DNA of 43,354 nucleotides. It comes from Butyricicoccus pullicaecorum. Its GTDB lineage: Bacteria > Bacillota > Clostridia > Oscillospirales > Butyricicoccaceae. Below are positions 22,299 through 30,786 of the stretch, piece by piece. Below the pieces are notes generated by a model. That model worked only from the letters and a program-made list of their open reading frames with translations, made no database searches and was not told where the DNA came from. The translations under genes were made by a program, and so were the position numbers. The DNA lies in the NCBI GenBank assembly GCA_021531865.1, contig JAFBIW010000016.1:1-43354 (forward strand), read 5' to 3'. Position 1 is the first letter of the stretch; the number at the start of each line of letters is the position of its first letter.

Positions 22299-24080
22299 AT
22301 GAAAGCGATTCCATACGAGGAAAGGATTCGGATTTCCAACCGAATCCCAGAAGAAGGCCAGGCTGCGGTCATGGCCGGCATGGAGCAGTTCACCGAGGAG
22401 CTGACCGTGCATAACCTGCGCCCCGCACCGGTGGACTACGGCCTGCCGCTCAAGGCGCTGGTATTCAATATGGAGCGCGGCGTCTATCTGGACGAGACGA
22501 CAGCCTTCCTGACCGACTGTCCCGCGCTGGCGGACGCCGACATCATTCTGGCCAACGAGCTGGATGACGGCTGCTGCCGCAGCGGCTGCCGGGACAACGC
22601 CCTGGAGATCGCGGAGCGCCTGCGGATGAACTATGCCTTCGGGCTGGAGTTTATCGAGCTGGTCAACCCGGACGATCCCAAGGGCTATCACGGCAACGCG
22701 ATCTTCTCGCGCTGGCCCATCCGCTGGGCCAGGGCGCTTTACCTGCCCGAGGCGTATAACTGGTATTTTGACCGCCAGAAGCGCATCGGCGGCCGTCTGG
22801 CCATCTTCGCCCTGCTGGACGTCGGCGGACGGGACGTGGGCGCGGTCTGCGTCCACCTTGAAAACCGCACCGACAGCAACGGCCGTGCCCGCCAGACCCG
22901 CGCCGTGCTCGAGGAAGCCGACCGCCTGTTCGGCAAGGACGTGCCGGTCATCATCGGCGGCGATTTCAATACGAATACCTTCGACGGGGCCAAGGTGCCC
23001 GAAGCCATCGCGATGTACGAGGAGCAGAAGGCGGGCGCGCCCGCCCGCGATGTCCCCGCGATGGAGGCCCTGCTGCCCCTGGCCGAGTCCTTCGGCTACG
23101 AATTCCGTTCCTTCAATCCGGTCAACACCCCGACCCGGCGCAAGCCCATGCAGGGCGGGAGCCTGCTGCTCCAGCTCGACTGGCTGCTCGCGCGCGGCTT
23201 CGACTGCGCCGGTCACGGCATGGTCTCGACCCGCCGCGCCGACATCGACTGGGCAAAGCCCGGTTCGCCGCTCGCAGCCTTCCCGGGCGAGGAGCTGTCC
23301 GACCACAACGCCGTCTGGGCGTCCTGCCGCCGCAAGGCCAAGCCGCGCGCCGTTCTGTTCGACATGGGCGGCACGCTGGAGGACATCTACAGCGACGCGG
23401 AAAGCGAGCGCAACGTCACCCGCAAGCTGATGGACGCGCTGACCGCGCTGGGCTTCGCCGTCACCGATTCGCCCGAGGCCTTCTGGGAAAAGCTCAATGC
23501 GGGCGTCAACCGGTATAAAAAGTACAGCCAGACCCGCCACTGTGAGATCCCCGTTCCGGACATCTGGTCCGATTACTATTTTGCAGATTTTGATTTTGAC
23601 CGCGCGCGCATCCGGGACAATGCCGAGCTGTTCGCGCGGATCTGGGAAGTTACCTTCTATGTGCGCAAGCTCCGTCCCGGCGTGCCCGAGATGCTCGGAC
23701 GGCTGAAGGACGCAGGCTATCTGCTGGGCATCGTCTCCAACAACGCCTCGTTCTATTCGGTCTTCGACATGCTCGAGCAATACGGCATCCGCGGATACTT
23801 CGATAACGTCACCGTTTCGAGCGTCACCGGCTTCCGCAAGCCGGCGCGTGAGATCTTCTGGATCGCCCTGCTCAACCTGCGGGTGCGCCCCGAGGAATGC
23901 GTCTACGTCGGCGATACCATTTCGCGCGACGTGGTCGGCCCGCAGCGCGCGGGCATCGCCCGCACGATCCACATCGACTCGGCGCTCACCGGCCTGAGCG
24001 ATTCGACGATGGACACCTGCGGCAGCGGCGCGGACGACGAGATTTCGGATATCCGTCAGGTCGCTGACCTGCTCGTGTAA
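22299..24080 (+). CDS. Fused EEP phosphodiesterase and HAD phosphatase
   Basis: This 593-residue protein joins two hydrolases. Residues about 45-345 form an endonuclease/exonuclease/phosphatase (EEP) domain with the metal Glu in 'ANELDDG' (~85), 'VCVHLENR' (~188), GGDFNTN (~222) and the catalytic His in LSDHNAVWA (~335). Residues about 350-593 form a HAD domain with motif I VLFDMGGTLED, motif II IVSNN, Lys in 'GFRKPAREIF' and motif IV VYVGDTISRD. All active-site motifs appear intact. No signal peptide is present, so it acts on imported material. The start follows TGGAGG. A diesterase joined to a monoesterase suggests stepwise removal of a phosphodiester; the substrate is unknown. Its HAD half resembles the HAD enzyme at 15177. 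Confidence 0.88.
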   Translation: MKAIPYEERIRISNRIPEEGQAAVMAGMEQFTEELTVHNLRPAPVDYGLPLKALVFNMERGVYLDETTAFLTDCPALADADIILANELDDGCCRSGCRDNALEIAERLRMNYAFGLEFIELVNPDDPKGYHGNAIFSRWPIRWARALYLPEAYNWYFDRQKRIGGRLAIFALLDVGGRDVGAVCVHLENRTDSNGRARQTRAVLEEADRLFGKDVPVIIGGDFNTNTFDGAKVPEAIAMYEEQKAGAPARDVPAMEALLPLAESFGYEFRSFNPVNTPTRRKPMQGGSLLLQLDWLLARGFDCAGHGMVSTRRADIDWAKPGSPLAAFPGEELSDHNAVWASCRRKAKPRAVLFDMGGTLEDIYSDAESERNVTRKLMDALTALGFAVTDSPEAFWEKLNAGVNRYKKYSQTRHCEIPVPDIWSDYYFADFDFDRARIRDNAELFARIWEVTFYVRKLRPGVPEMLGRLKDAGYLLGIVSNNASFYSVFDMLEQYGIRGYFDNVTVSSVTGFRKPAREIFWIALLNLRVRPEECVYVGDTISRDVVGPQRAGIARTIHIDSALTGLSDSTMDTCGSGADDEISDIRQVADLLV

Positions 24081-24141
24081 GGACGTGCGCGCGGAGAGCG
24101 GGCTTCCCGGCAGATCATTTGGAAAGGAGACCCCTCTCATT

Positions 24142-24855
24142 ATGAACAACACAACCGAGCTCGTGCTGCAGCAGCTCTCGCATTGGGAGATTATCCTGCG
24201 TCTGGCCTGCGCCATGGCGATCGGCGTGATCGTCGGCATGGAGCGCGGACGCAGTCACCGTCCCGCCGGTCTGCGCACCCATATGCTGGTCGCGCTGGGC
24301 GCGTGCGTCGTCATGATCACGAGCCACATGCTTTTCATGCAGTTCCGCCCGTTCGGTGCAACGCCCGACCCCGCCCGTCTGGGTGCGCAGGTCATCTCGG
24401 GCGTCGGCTTTCTGGGCGCGGGCACGATCATGCGCGAGGGCCTGACCATCAAGGGTCTGACCACCGCCGCCAGCGTCTGGACGGTCGCCTGTCTGGGACT
24501 CGCCGCGGGCGCGGGCTACTATTTCGTCGCGCTGGGCGGCGCGTTGGCCGTTTACATCATCCTGACCGCGTTTGAGGCGCTCCAGCGCAAGATGAACGTC
24601 GTGCGCCACGCCAGCATGTTCGTTTCGATCGACTGCACCAATCTGGGCAGCATACTGCACGCGGTCAACTGCTACGCCGTGCAGCAGTCGGCCGCGATCA
24701 CCCACACCGAGTTCGAGGAGCTGGACGAGGGCGGCTACCGCCTGACGCTGACCCTGAGCTTCAACGGCGCACGCGTGGAGAACGATCAATCGCTGTTTTT
24801 GGAGAAGCTCACCGCGACGGACGGTGTGAGCCGGCTGGAATCCACGCCGTATTGA
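24142..24855 (+). CDS. MgtC/SapB-family membrane protein
   Basis: The 237-residue protein has the MgtC hydrophobic N-terminal half (about 20-150, four to five helices) with the hallmark 'GMERGRSHRPAGLRTHMLVALG' and 'QVISGVGFLGAGTIM' segments, then a soluble ACT-like C-terminal domain (about 155-237). MgtC proteins affect magnesium and phosphate homeostasis and can modulate the F-ATPase or phosphate uptake; they are not simple Mg transporters. GGAAAGGAGA precedes ATG 24142. It lies in line after the EEP-HAD fusion and before PfkB kinase 2, consistent with a phosphate-related role, but the specific target is unknown. Confidence 0.9.
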   Translation: MNNTTELVLQQLSHWEIILRLACAMAIGVIVGMERGRSHRPAGLRTHMLVALGACVVMITSHMLFMQFRPFGATPDPARLGAQVISGVGFLGAGTIMREGLTIKGLTTAASVWTVACLGLAAGAGYYFVALGGALAVYIILTAFEALQRKMNVVRHASMFVSIDCTNLGSILHAVNCYAVQQSAAITHTEFEELDEGGYRLTLTLSFNGARVENDQSLFLEKLTATDGVSRLESTPY

Positions 24856-24900
24856 GTCTGCGTCCCCGTCGCAGAAGAATAGAGAAGGAGATGGATCATC

Positions 24901-25785
24901 ATGCAGAAACATTACGATACGCTGGTCGTCGGCCCGATCTCGCTCGACCAGAACATCGACTATCAGGATTTTGAACGCCGCGAGGTCGGCGGCGCGATCG
25001 TGCAGTCGGGCTTCGCCGCGGCGAACAGCGGCAACACGACCGCGATCTTCACCAAGCTCAACCCCAAGGACGCCGACCCGGTCAAGGTGTTCGAGGGCAC
25101 CGGCGCGGACGTCTTCTGGAAGGAGTCCAGGGAGACCTGCGCCATCCGCAATAAGTACTTCACCGCCGACAAGGAACGCCGCGACTGCCGCTCGATGGGC
25201 AAGTGCGACCCCTTCCTGTTTGAGGAGCTGCCGCAGATCGACACCAGCATCTACCACTTCGCCGGTCTGGTCTACGGCGACTTCAGCGGCGAGATCTTCC
25301 GCAAGGCCGCGTCCACCGGCGCCAAGGTCGCCGTCGACGTACAGTGCCTGCTGCGCCACGTCGAGGAAGACAAGTCCATGCAGTTCCACGACTGGGCCGA
25401 TAAGCTGACCTATATGCACGATATCGACTTCCTCAAGACCGACGCCGCCGAGGCCAAGATCCTGACCGGCATGGAGGATCGGGCGGTCGCCGCCAAGATC
25501 CTGCATAGCTGGGGCGCACGCGAGGTCATGATCACCCACAACACCGAGGTCATGATCTACGACGGCAAGGAGATTTACACCTGCCCGATCGTCGCCCGCA
25601 ACCTGTCCGGCCGCACCGGCCGGGGCGACACCTGCTTCGCCGGCTACATCACCGAGCGCCTGCGCGCCGATGTGCCCACCGCGCTGCAATACGCCGCCGC
25701 GCTGGTTTCGCTCAAGATGGAGACTCCGGGGCCTTTCCGCGGCACCCGCGAGGACGTTATGGCATACATCAAGGAAATGTATTAA
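24901..25785 (+). CDS. PfkB-family carbohydrate kinase 2
   Basis: The 294-residue kinase is a close paralog of the kinase at 14044. Shared segments include 'VGPISLDQNIDY' versus 'IGPCTMDCNIDF', 'SIYHFAGLVYGDF' versus 'GLYHLAGLLYGDF', 'FLKTDAAEAKILTG' and 'ARNLSGRTGRGDT'. The catalytic Asp sits in GRGD rather than GAGD. AGAAGGAGA precedes the ATG. It is the last gene of the membrane protein/LacI 2/EEP-HAD/MgtC run, ended by a hairpin at 25797. Having paired kinases in two differently oriented units suggests either related substrates or a duplicated regulon arm. Confidence 0.88.
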   Translation: MQKHYDTLVVGPISLDQNIDYQDFERREVGGAIVQSGFAAANSGNTTAIFTKLNPKDADPVKVFEGTGADVFWKESRETCAIRNKYFTADKERRDCRSMGKCDPFLFEELPQIDTSIYHFAGLVYGDFSGEIFRKAASTGAKVAVDVQCLLRHVEEDKSMQFHDWADKLTYMHDIDFLKTDAAEAKILTGMEDRAVAAKILHSWGAREVMITHNTEVMIYDGKEIYTCPIVARNLSGRTGRGDTCFAGYITERLRADVPTALQYAAALVSLKMETPGPFRGTREDVMAYIKEMY

Positions 25786-25796
25786 GGGGTAAGTTT

Positions 25797-25836
25797 GCGC
25801 TTCCGGTCGGATTGGCCGGGAGCGCATGGTTTTTAT
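25797..25836 (+). terminator. Terminator after PfkB kinase 2
   Basis: A 10-bp stem GCGCTTCCGG/CCGGGAGCGC (25797-25806 with 25816-25825, one G-U pair) is followed by ATGGTTTTTATG. Confidence 0.7.
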
Positions 25837-25880
25837 GAGCGCTTTTTTAGAGAGAACAGAGAAAGGGGAATTGATTTTTT

Positions 25881-26468
25881 ATGAATATCTGGCATGATAT
25901 CAGCCCGGAACTGATCGCGCCCGAGTGCTTCACCGCCGTCATCGAGATCCCGAAGGGCAGCAAGAAGAAATATGAGCTGGACAAGCGCACCGGTCTGCTC
26001 CGTCTCGACCGCATCCTCTACACCTCGACCCATTATCCGGAGAGCTACGGCTTCATCCCGCGCACCTACGCCGACGACGGCGACCCGCTGGACGTGCTCG
26101 TCCTGTGCTCCGAGATCCTCGACCCCAGCGTCATGGTGCAGTGTTACCCGATCGGCGTCATCCGCATGAATGACGGCGGCTGCTGCGACGATAAGATCAT
26201 CGCGGTCGTCGAGCACGACCCGACGTGGAACTTCTACAAGGAGTACGGTGAGCTGCCGCCCCATATCGGCAGCGAGATCGCCCATTTCTTCGAGGTGTAC
26301 AAGCAGCTCGAAGGCCGTCAGACCGCGATTTCCGAGGTCTATGGCCGGAAGGAGGCGGTCAAGATTGTGGAGGAGTGCATGGAGCGCTACCTCGTCCACT
26401 TTTGCGGAAAACGGCCCGAGCTGGACAAGCACTTGAATGCGACGCCCGTTCCCGTGGAAGATCAATAA
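25881..26468 (+). CDS. ppa: Family I inorganic pyrophosphatase
   Basis: The 195-residue soluble enzyme hydrolyses pyrophosphate to two phosphates with Mg. The fold signature is clear: 'AVIEIPKGSKKKYELDK' (17-33), 'YPESYGFIPRTYADDGDPLDVLVL' (51-74) with catalytic Asp residues in DGDPLD, and 'DDKIIAVVEHDP'. Length is near the bacterial norm. The start follows GAAAGGGGA at a slightly long spacing of about 11 nt. It follows PfkB 2 after a terminator and has its own terminator downstream, so it may be an independent housekeeping gene rather than part of the phosphate-ester locus. Confidence 0.93.
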   Translation: MNIWHDISPELIAPECFTAVIEIPKGSKKKYELDKRTGLLRLDRILYTSTHYPESYGFIPRTYADDGDPLDVLVLCSEILDPSVMVQCYPIGVIRMNDGGCCDDKIIAVVEHDPTWNFYKEYGELPPHIGSEIAHFFEVYKQLEGRQTAISEVYGRKEAVKIVEECMERYLVHFCGKRPELDKHLNATPVPVEDQ

Positions 26469-26472
26469 GCGT

Positions 26473-26502
26473 AAGGCCCGGCTTCTCAGCCGGGCCTTTT
26501 CG
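26473..26502 (+). terminator. Terminator of the pyrophosphatase gene
   Basis: A perfect 11-bp stem (26473-26483 with 26488-26498) with a TCTC loop and a TTTT tail. Confidence 0.85.
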
Positions 26503-26592
26503 CGCCGTCGGACAAAACGTTCCAAAACCGGGCGCTTCCGGTCTCCGACTTTTGTCGGATGCGCAGAAATCGCGCCGGGCGGCGGATGACGG

Positions 26593-26621
26593 TTGACACT
26601 GACAACTGTTGGACGTATAAT
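26593..26621 (+). promoter_or_regulatory. Consensus promoter of the ABC exporter pair
   Basis: Perfect TTGACA (26593-26598) and TATAAT (26616-26621) with 17-bp spacing lie 79 bp before the first gene. An inverted-repeat-like TTGACACTGACAACTG overlaps the -35 region and may hold an operator. Confidence 0.88.
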
Positions 26622-26699
26622 AAATTCAGAAGTCTGCCGGGGGGACGGGCGCGGGAAAGCCGTGCCCGTCCTTTCCGGACTTTCGGAAAGGAGACCCAA

Positions 26700-28847
26700 A
26701 TGCTGCATATCTTTGGCTATTTGAAACGGTCATGGAAGTCGGTCGCGGTCATCATCGTCCTGCTCGTTTTGCAGGCGAGCTGTGACCTGACCCTGCCGCA
26801 GTACACCTCGAATCTGGTGGACGTCGGCATCCAGCAGAGCGGCATCGACCACGCCGCGCCGCGCGAGCTGCGCGCGGAAACCATGGACGACCTGACCCTG
26901 TTCCTGTCGGACGCGCAGAGGCAGGAGGTCATGTCCTGTTATGAAGCGGACGGCGCCGGGCGCTATGTGCGCACGACCGACCGCGAGGCGACCCTCGACC
27001 GGCTGGACGAAATTCTGTCCATGCCGATGGTCGCCCTGTCCGAGCTGGCCGCCAGAGGGCAGAGCGCGGACGACCTGCGCGCCGGTCTGGAAAGCGGTGC
27101 GCTGACCCGGGAGCACCTGCGCGGCCTGCTGACCGGGATGCGGGAGCAGATGTCGGGCATGGACGGCTCGACGATCACGCAGAAGGCCATTTTGTTCACG
27201 CAAAGCGAGTACGAGGCGCTGGGCTATGATCTGGCCGACCTGCAGATGCGCTACCTGCTGACGACGGGCGCGAAGATGCTGGGGCTGTCCCTTGTGATGG
27301 TGCTGGCCGCCGTGCTGGTCGGCCTGCTGGCCTCGCGCACCGCGGCCGAGCTGGGCATGACCCTCCGGCGCGAACTGTTCACCCGGGTCGTGTCCTTCGG
27401 CAATGAGGAAATGACCAAATTCTCGACCGCCTCGCTCATCACCCGTTCGACGAACGACATCCAGCAGGTGCAGATGGTCATTGTCATGCTGCTGCGCATG
27501 GTGCTCTATGCGCCGATTCTGGGCATTGGCGGTGTTCTGCGCGTCAGCCGCACCCGCACCGGCATGGCGTGGATCATCGGTGTGGCCGTGGGCGCGGTGC
27601 TGCTGCTCGTCGTCGTGCTGATGCAGCTCGCCATGCCCCGCTTCAAGCGTATGCAGGTGCTCATCGACCGGCTCAATCTGGTTGCCCGCGAAATTCTGAC
27701 CGGCCTGCCGGTCATCCGCGCCTTCAGCCGCGAGAAGCACGAGGAAACGCGGTTTGACGGGGCGAACACCGACCTCATGCGCAACCAGCTCTTCGCCAAC
27801 CGGGTCATGACCTGCATGATGCCCTCGATGATGCTGATTATGAACGTCGTGACGGTCGGCATCGTCTGGTTCGGTGCACAGGGCGTCGATCTGGGACGGA
27901 TGCAGGTCGGCGATATGATGGCGTTCATCTCGTACACCATGCAGATCATCATGTCCTTCCTGATGCTGGCGATGATCTCGATCATGCTGCCCCGCGCGGG
28001 CGTCGCGGCCGACCGCATCAACGAGGTGCTCTCGACCGAACCCGCCATCCGCGACAAGGCCAAGGTCAAGGACGATGCGGTGCAGGAATGGAAGGGCGAG
28101 GTTCGCTTCGAGGACGTGTCCTTCCGCTATCCGGACGCGGACGCCGATGTGCTCGAGCACATCTCCTTCACCGCCCGCCCGGGTCAGACGACCGCGATCA
28201 TCGGCTCGACCGGCAGCGGCAAATCGACCCTGCTCAATTTGATCCCGCGCTTTTTCGACGTCAGCTACGGCCGCATCACGATCGACGGCGTCGATGTGCG
28301 CGACCTGTCCCTGCACAAGCTGCATGACCTGCTGGGCTACGTGCCCCAGAAGGGCGTGCTGTTCTCGGGCGATATCACCTCCAACCTGAAGTTCGGCGGC
28401 GATGCGATCACCGACGAGGCGATGCGCCGGGCGGCGCGGATCGCGCAGGCCGAGGAATTCATCGAGGGCAAGCTCGAGGGCTACGCTTCGCCCATCGCGC
28501 AGGGTGGCTCGAACGTTTCGGGCGGCCAGAAGCAGCGCCTGTCGATCGCCCGCGCGATTGCCAAGGGGCCGAAGATTTTCCTGTTTGACGATTCGTTCTC
28601 GGCGCTCGACTACAAGACCGACGCGGCTCTCCGCCGCGCGCTCAGCGCCGAGCTCAAGGGCGCGACCCATATCATCGTCGCCCAGCGTATCTCGACCATC
28701 CTGCACGCCGAGCAGATCATCGTGCTCAACGAGGGCCGGGTGGTCGGCATCGGCACGCATGAGACCCTGATGCGCACCTGCGAGACCTATCAGGAGATCG
28801 CGCGCAGCCAGCTTTCGGAGAAGGAGTTAGGAGGGATGCAGGCATGA
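26700..28847 (+). CDS. Heterodimeric ABC exporter subunit with degenerate ATPase site
   Basis: The 715-residue half-transporter has six membrane helices with a roughly 150-residue extracytoplasmic insertion between helices 1 and 2 (about 40-185), known in Clostridial multidrug-type exporters, then an ATPase domain (about 460-700). Walker A is GSTGSGKST and the signature VSGGQKQR is canonical, but Walker B reads FLFDDSFSALD (Asp in place of catalytic Glu) and the switch region is VAQRIS (Gln instead of His), so its own site is non-hydrolytic. It pairs with the next gene, whose site is consensus. ATG 26700 follows GGAAAGGAG. Substrate unknown; drug, lipid or peptide export is typical. Confidence 0.92.
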   Translation: MLHIFGYLKRSWKSVAVIIVLLVLQASCDLTLPQYTSNLVDVGIQQSGIDHAAPRELRAETMDDLTLFLSDAQRQEVMSCYEADGAGRYVRTTDREATLDRLDEILSMPMVALSELAARGQSADDLRAGLESGALTREHLRGLLTGMREQMSGMDGSTITQKAILFTQSEYEALGYDLADLQMRYLLTTGAKMLGLSLVMVLAAVLVGLLASRTAAELGMTLRRELFTRVVSFGNEEMTKFSTASLITRSTNDIQQVQMVIVMLLRMVLYAPILGIGGVLRVSRTRTGMAWIIGVAVGAVLLLVVVLMQLAMPRFKRMQVLIDRLNLVAREILTGLPVIRAFSREKHEETRFDGANTDLMRNQLFANRVMTCMMPSMMLIMNVVTVGIVWFGAQGVDLGRMQVGDMMAFISYTMQIIMSFLMLAMISIMLPRAGVAADRINEVLSTEPAIRDKAKVKDDAVQEWKGEVRFEDVSFRYPDADADVLEHISFTARPGQTTAIIGSTGSGKSTLLNLIPRFFDVSYGRITIDGVDVRDLSLHKLHDLLGYVPQKGVLFSGDITSNLKFGGDAITDEAMRRAARIAQAEEFIEGKLEGYASPIAQGGSNVSGGQKQRLSIARAIAKGPKIFLFDDSFSALDYKTDAALRRALSAELKGATHIIVAQRISTILHAEQIIVLNEGRVVGIGTHETLMRTCETYQEIARSQLSEKELGGMQA

Positions 28848-30658
28848 GTCATCCGAGAAGACACGGCCCGGGAATGCCGGCTGAAAAGGCCAAGGATTTC
28901 AAGGGCACGATCGGCCGCCTGCTGGCCTACAGCGGCCGGTATAAATTCGCGCTGTTCGGCGTCCTCCTGTTCGCCGTGGGCAGCACGGTGTTCAGCGTCG
29001 TCGGCCCCAAGATTTTAGGTATGGCGACGACCACCCTGTTTCAGGGTCTGGTTTTGAAAATTCAGGGCACGGGCGGGATCGACTTCGGCCGCATCGGCGC
29101 GATCCTCATCGGCCTGCTGGCGCTCTACGGTGTGAGTGCGCTGTTCTCGTTCGTGCAGGGCTGGATCATGACCGGCGTGAGCCAGCAGCTCTGCTGGCGG
29201 ATGCGCCGGGACATCATCGCCAAGATCAACCGGATGCCCATGCGGTATTTTGAGTCCCGCACGGTGGGCGAGGTGCTCTCGCGCGTGACGAACGACGTGG
29301 ACACGCTGGGGCAGAGCCTGAACCAGTCGGTCACCCAGCTCATCACCTCGGTCACGACGATCGTGGGCGTCGTCATCATGATGCTGACGATCAGCCCGCT
29401 TTTGACCGGCGTGACCGTTCTGCTGCTGCCCCTGTCGCTCGGGCTGATCCTGCTCGTCGTCTCGCGGTCGCAGAAGTTTTTCAAAGCACAGCAGGAATAT
29501 CTCGGCACGATCAACGGTCAGGTCGAGGAGACCTTCAGCGGCCACAACGTCGTGCGCGCCTTCAACCGGGAGCAGGCCGTCATCGAGGCCTTTGGCCGGA
29601 CGAATGAGAAGCTGTATGAATCGGCGTGGAAATCGCAGTTTTTCGCCGGTCTCATGCAGCCGATCATGCAGTTTGTCGGCAATCTGGGCTATGTCGCCGT
29701 GACCGTGCTGGGCGCAGCGCTGGCGGCGGCGGGTACGATTCAGGTGGGCGATATCCAGTCGTTCATCCAGTACGTGCGCAACTTCACCCAGCCGATCAAC
29801 CAGCTCGCGCAGGTGTCGAATATGCTCCAGTCCATGGCGGCGGCCGCCGAGCGGGTCTTCGAATTCCTGAATGAAGAGGAGGAGGCCGTTACGGCCGCGC
29901 ATCCCGCCCCCATCGACGATCTGCGCGGCGCGGTCGATTTCGACCATGTGCGCTTCGGCTACCAGCCTGACAAGACGATCATCCACGATTTCTCGGCGCA
30001 CATCGAGCCGGGCAAGATGGTTGCGATCGTCGGCCCGACCGGCGCGGGCAAGACCACGATGGTCAAGCTGCTCATGCGGTTCTATGACGTGCAGAGCGGC
30101 GCGATCCGGGTGGACGGCCACGACGTGCGCGATTACAACCGCTCCGAGCTGCGCGAGGCCTTCGGCATGGTTCTGCAGGACACGTGGCTGTTCAAGGGCA
30201 CGATCATGGAGAACATCCGCTATGGCCGTCTGGACGCGACCGATGAAGAGGTCATCGCGGCGGCCAAGGCGGCGCATGTGCACCACTTCATCCAGACCCT
30301 CCCGGGCGGCTACCAGATGGAGCTGAGCGAGGACGCGGCGAATATCTCGCAGGGTCAGCGGCAGCTTCTGACCATCGCCCGCGCGATTCTGGCGGATAAC
30401 AAGATTTTGATTCTGGACGAGGCAACCTCGAGCGTCGATACCCGCACCGAACAGCTCATCCAGAAGGCCATGGCCAATCTGATGCAGGGACGCACCAGCT
30501 TTGTCATTGCCCACCGCCTGTCGACCATCAAGGACGCCGACCTGATTCTCGTCATGAAGGACGGCGACATCATCGAGCAGGGCGACCACAAGTCGCTGCT
30601 GGCCGCGGGCGGCTTCTACGCCAGCCTGTATAACAGCCAGTTCGAGGATGTGTCCTAA
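28844..30658 (+). CDS. Heterodimeric ABC exporter subunit with consensus ATPase site
   Basis: The 604-residue partner starts inside the stop of the preceding gene (ATGA overlap). It has a six-helix membrane domain (about 30-320) and an ATPase domain with Walker A GPTGAGKTT, Walker B ILILDEATSSVD (catalytic Glu present) and switch His in IAHRLS. Its signature is ISQGQRQ instead of SGGQ. In such pairs the altered signature faces the degenerate Walker site of the partner, as in TM287/288- or LmrCD-type exporters, so one consensus and one degenerate site form. An intact heterodimer is therefore expected. The transcript ends at tandem terminators. Confidence 0.93.
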   Translation: MSHPRRHGPGMPAEKAKDFKGTIGRLLAYSGRYKFALFGVLLFAVGSTVFSVVGPKILGMATTTLFQGLVLKIQGTGGIDFGRIGAILIGLLALYGVSALFSFVQGWIMTGVSQQLCWRMRRDIIAKINRMPMRYFESRTVGEVLSRVTNDVDTLGQSLNQSVTQLITSVTTIVGVVIMMLTISPLLTGVTVLLLPLSLGLILLVVSRSQKFFKAQQEYLGTINGQVEETFSGHNVVRAFNREQAVIEAFGRTNEKLYESAWKSQFFAGLMQPIMQFVGNLGYVAVTVLGAALAAAGTIQVGDIQSFIQYVRNFTQPINQLAQVSNMLQSMAAAAERVFEFLNEEEEAVTAAHPAPIDDLRGAVDFDHVRFGYQPDKTIIHDFSAHIEPGKMVAIVGPTGAGKTTMVKLLMRFYDVQSGAIRVDGHDVRDYNRSELREAFGMVLQDTWLFKGTIMENIRYGRLDATDEEVIAAAKAAHVHHFIQTLPGGYQMELSEDAANISQGQRQLLTIARAILADNKILILDEATSSVDTRTEQLIQKAMANLMQGRTSFVIAHRLSTIKDADLILVMKDGDIIEQGDHKSLLAAGGFYASLYNSQFEDVS

Positions 30659-30676
30659 AAAGCGGTTTTGATATAA

Positions 30677-30712
30677 AAAATCCCGGCTTTCATAGCCGGG
30701 ATTTTGTTTTTT
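30677..30712 (+). terminator. Terminator 1 after the ABC exporter
   Basis: A perfect 12-bp stem (30677-30688 with 30694-30705) with a 5-nt loop, then TTTTGTTTTTTC. Confidence 0.9.
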
Positions 30713-30742
30713 CACCTCTGGAAATGGGTTCATTTTGTGCAG

Positions 30743-30778
30743 GCTCCCGGCCTTGACAGCCGGGAGCTGTGTTTTTTT
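30743..30778 (+). terminator. Terminator 2 after the ABC exporter (tandem)
   Basis: A perfect 9-bp stem (30743-30751 with 30759-30767) is followed by TGTGTTTTTTT. The stem core CCCGGC/GCCGGG repeats that of terminator 1. Confidence 0.85.
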
Positions 30779-30786
30779 CATGATAT

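Noticed and set aside
26730-28760. A 676-codon minus-strand frame across the first ABC exporter gene
   Set aside because: His/Gln/Asp-rich shadow of a clear ABC transporter; no start signals. The same applies to minus-strand frames at 28844-30949, 22281-24239 and 17911-19695.
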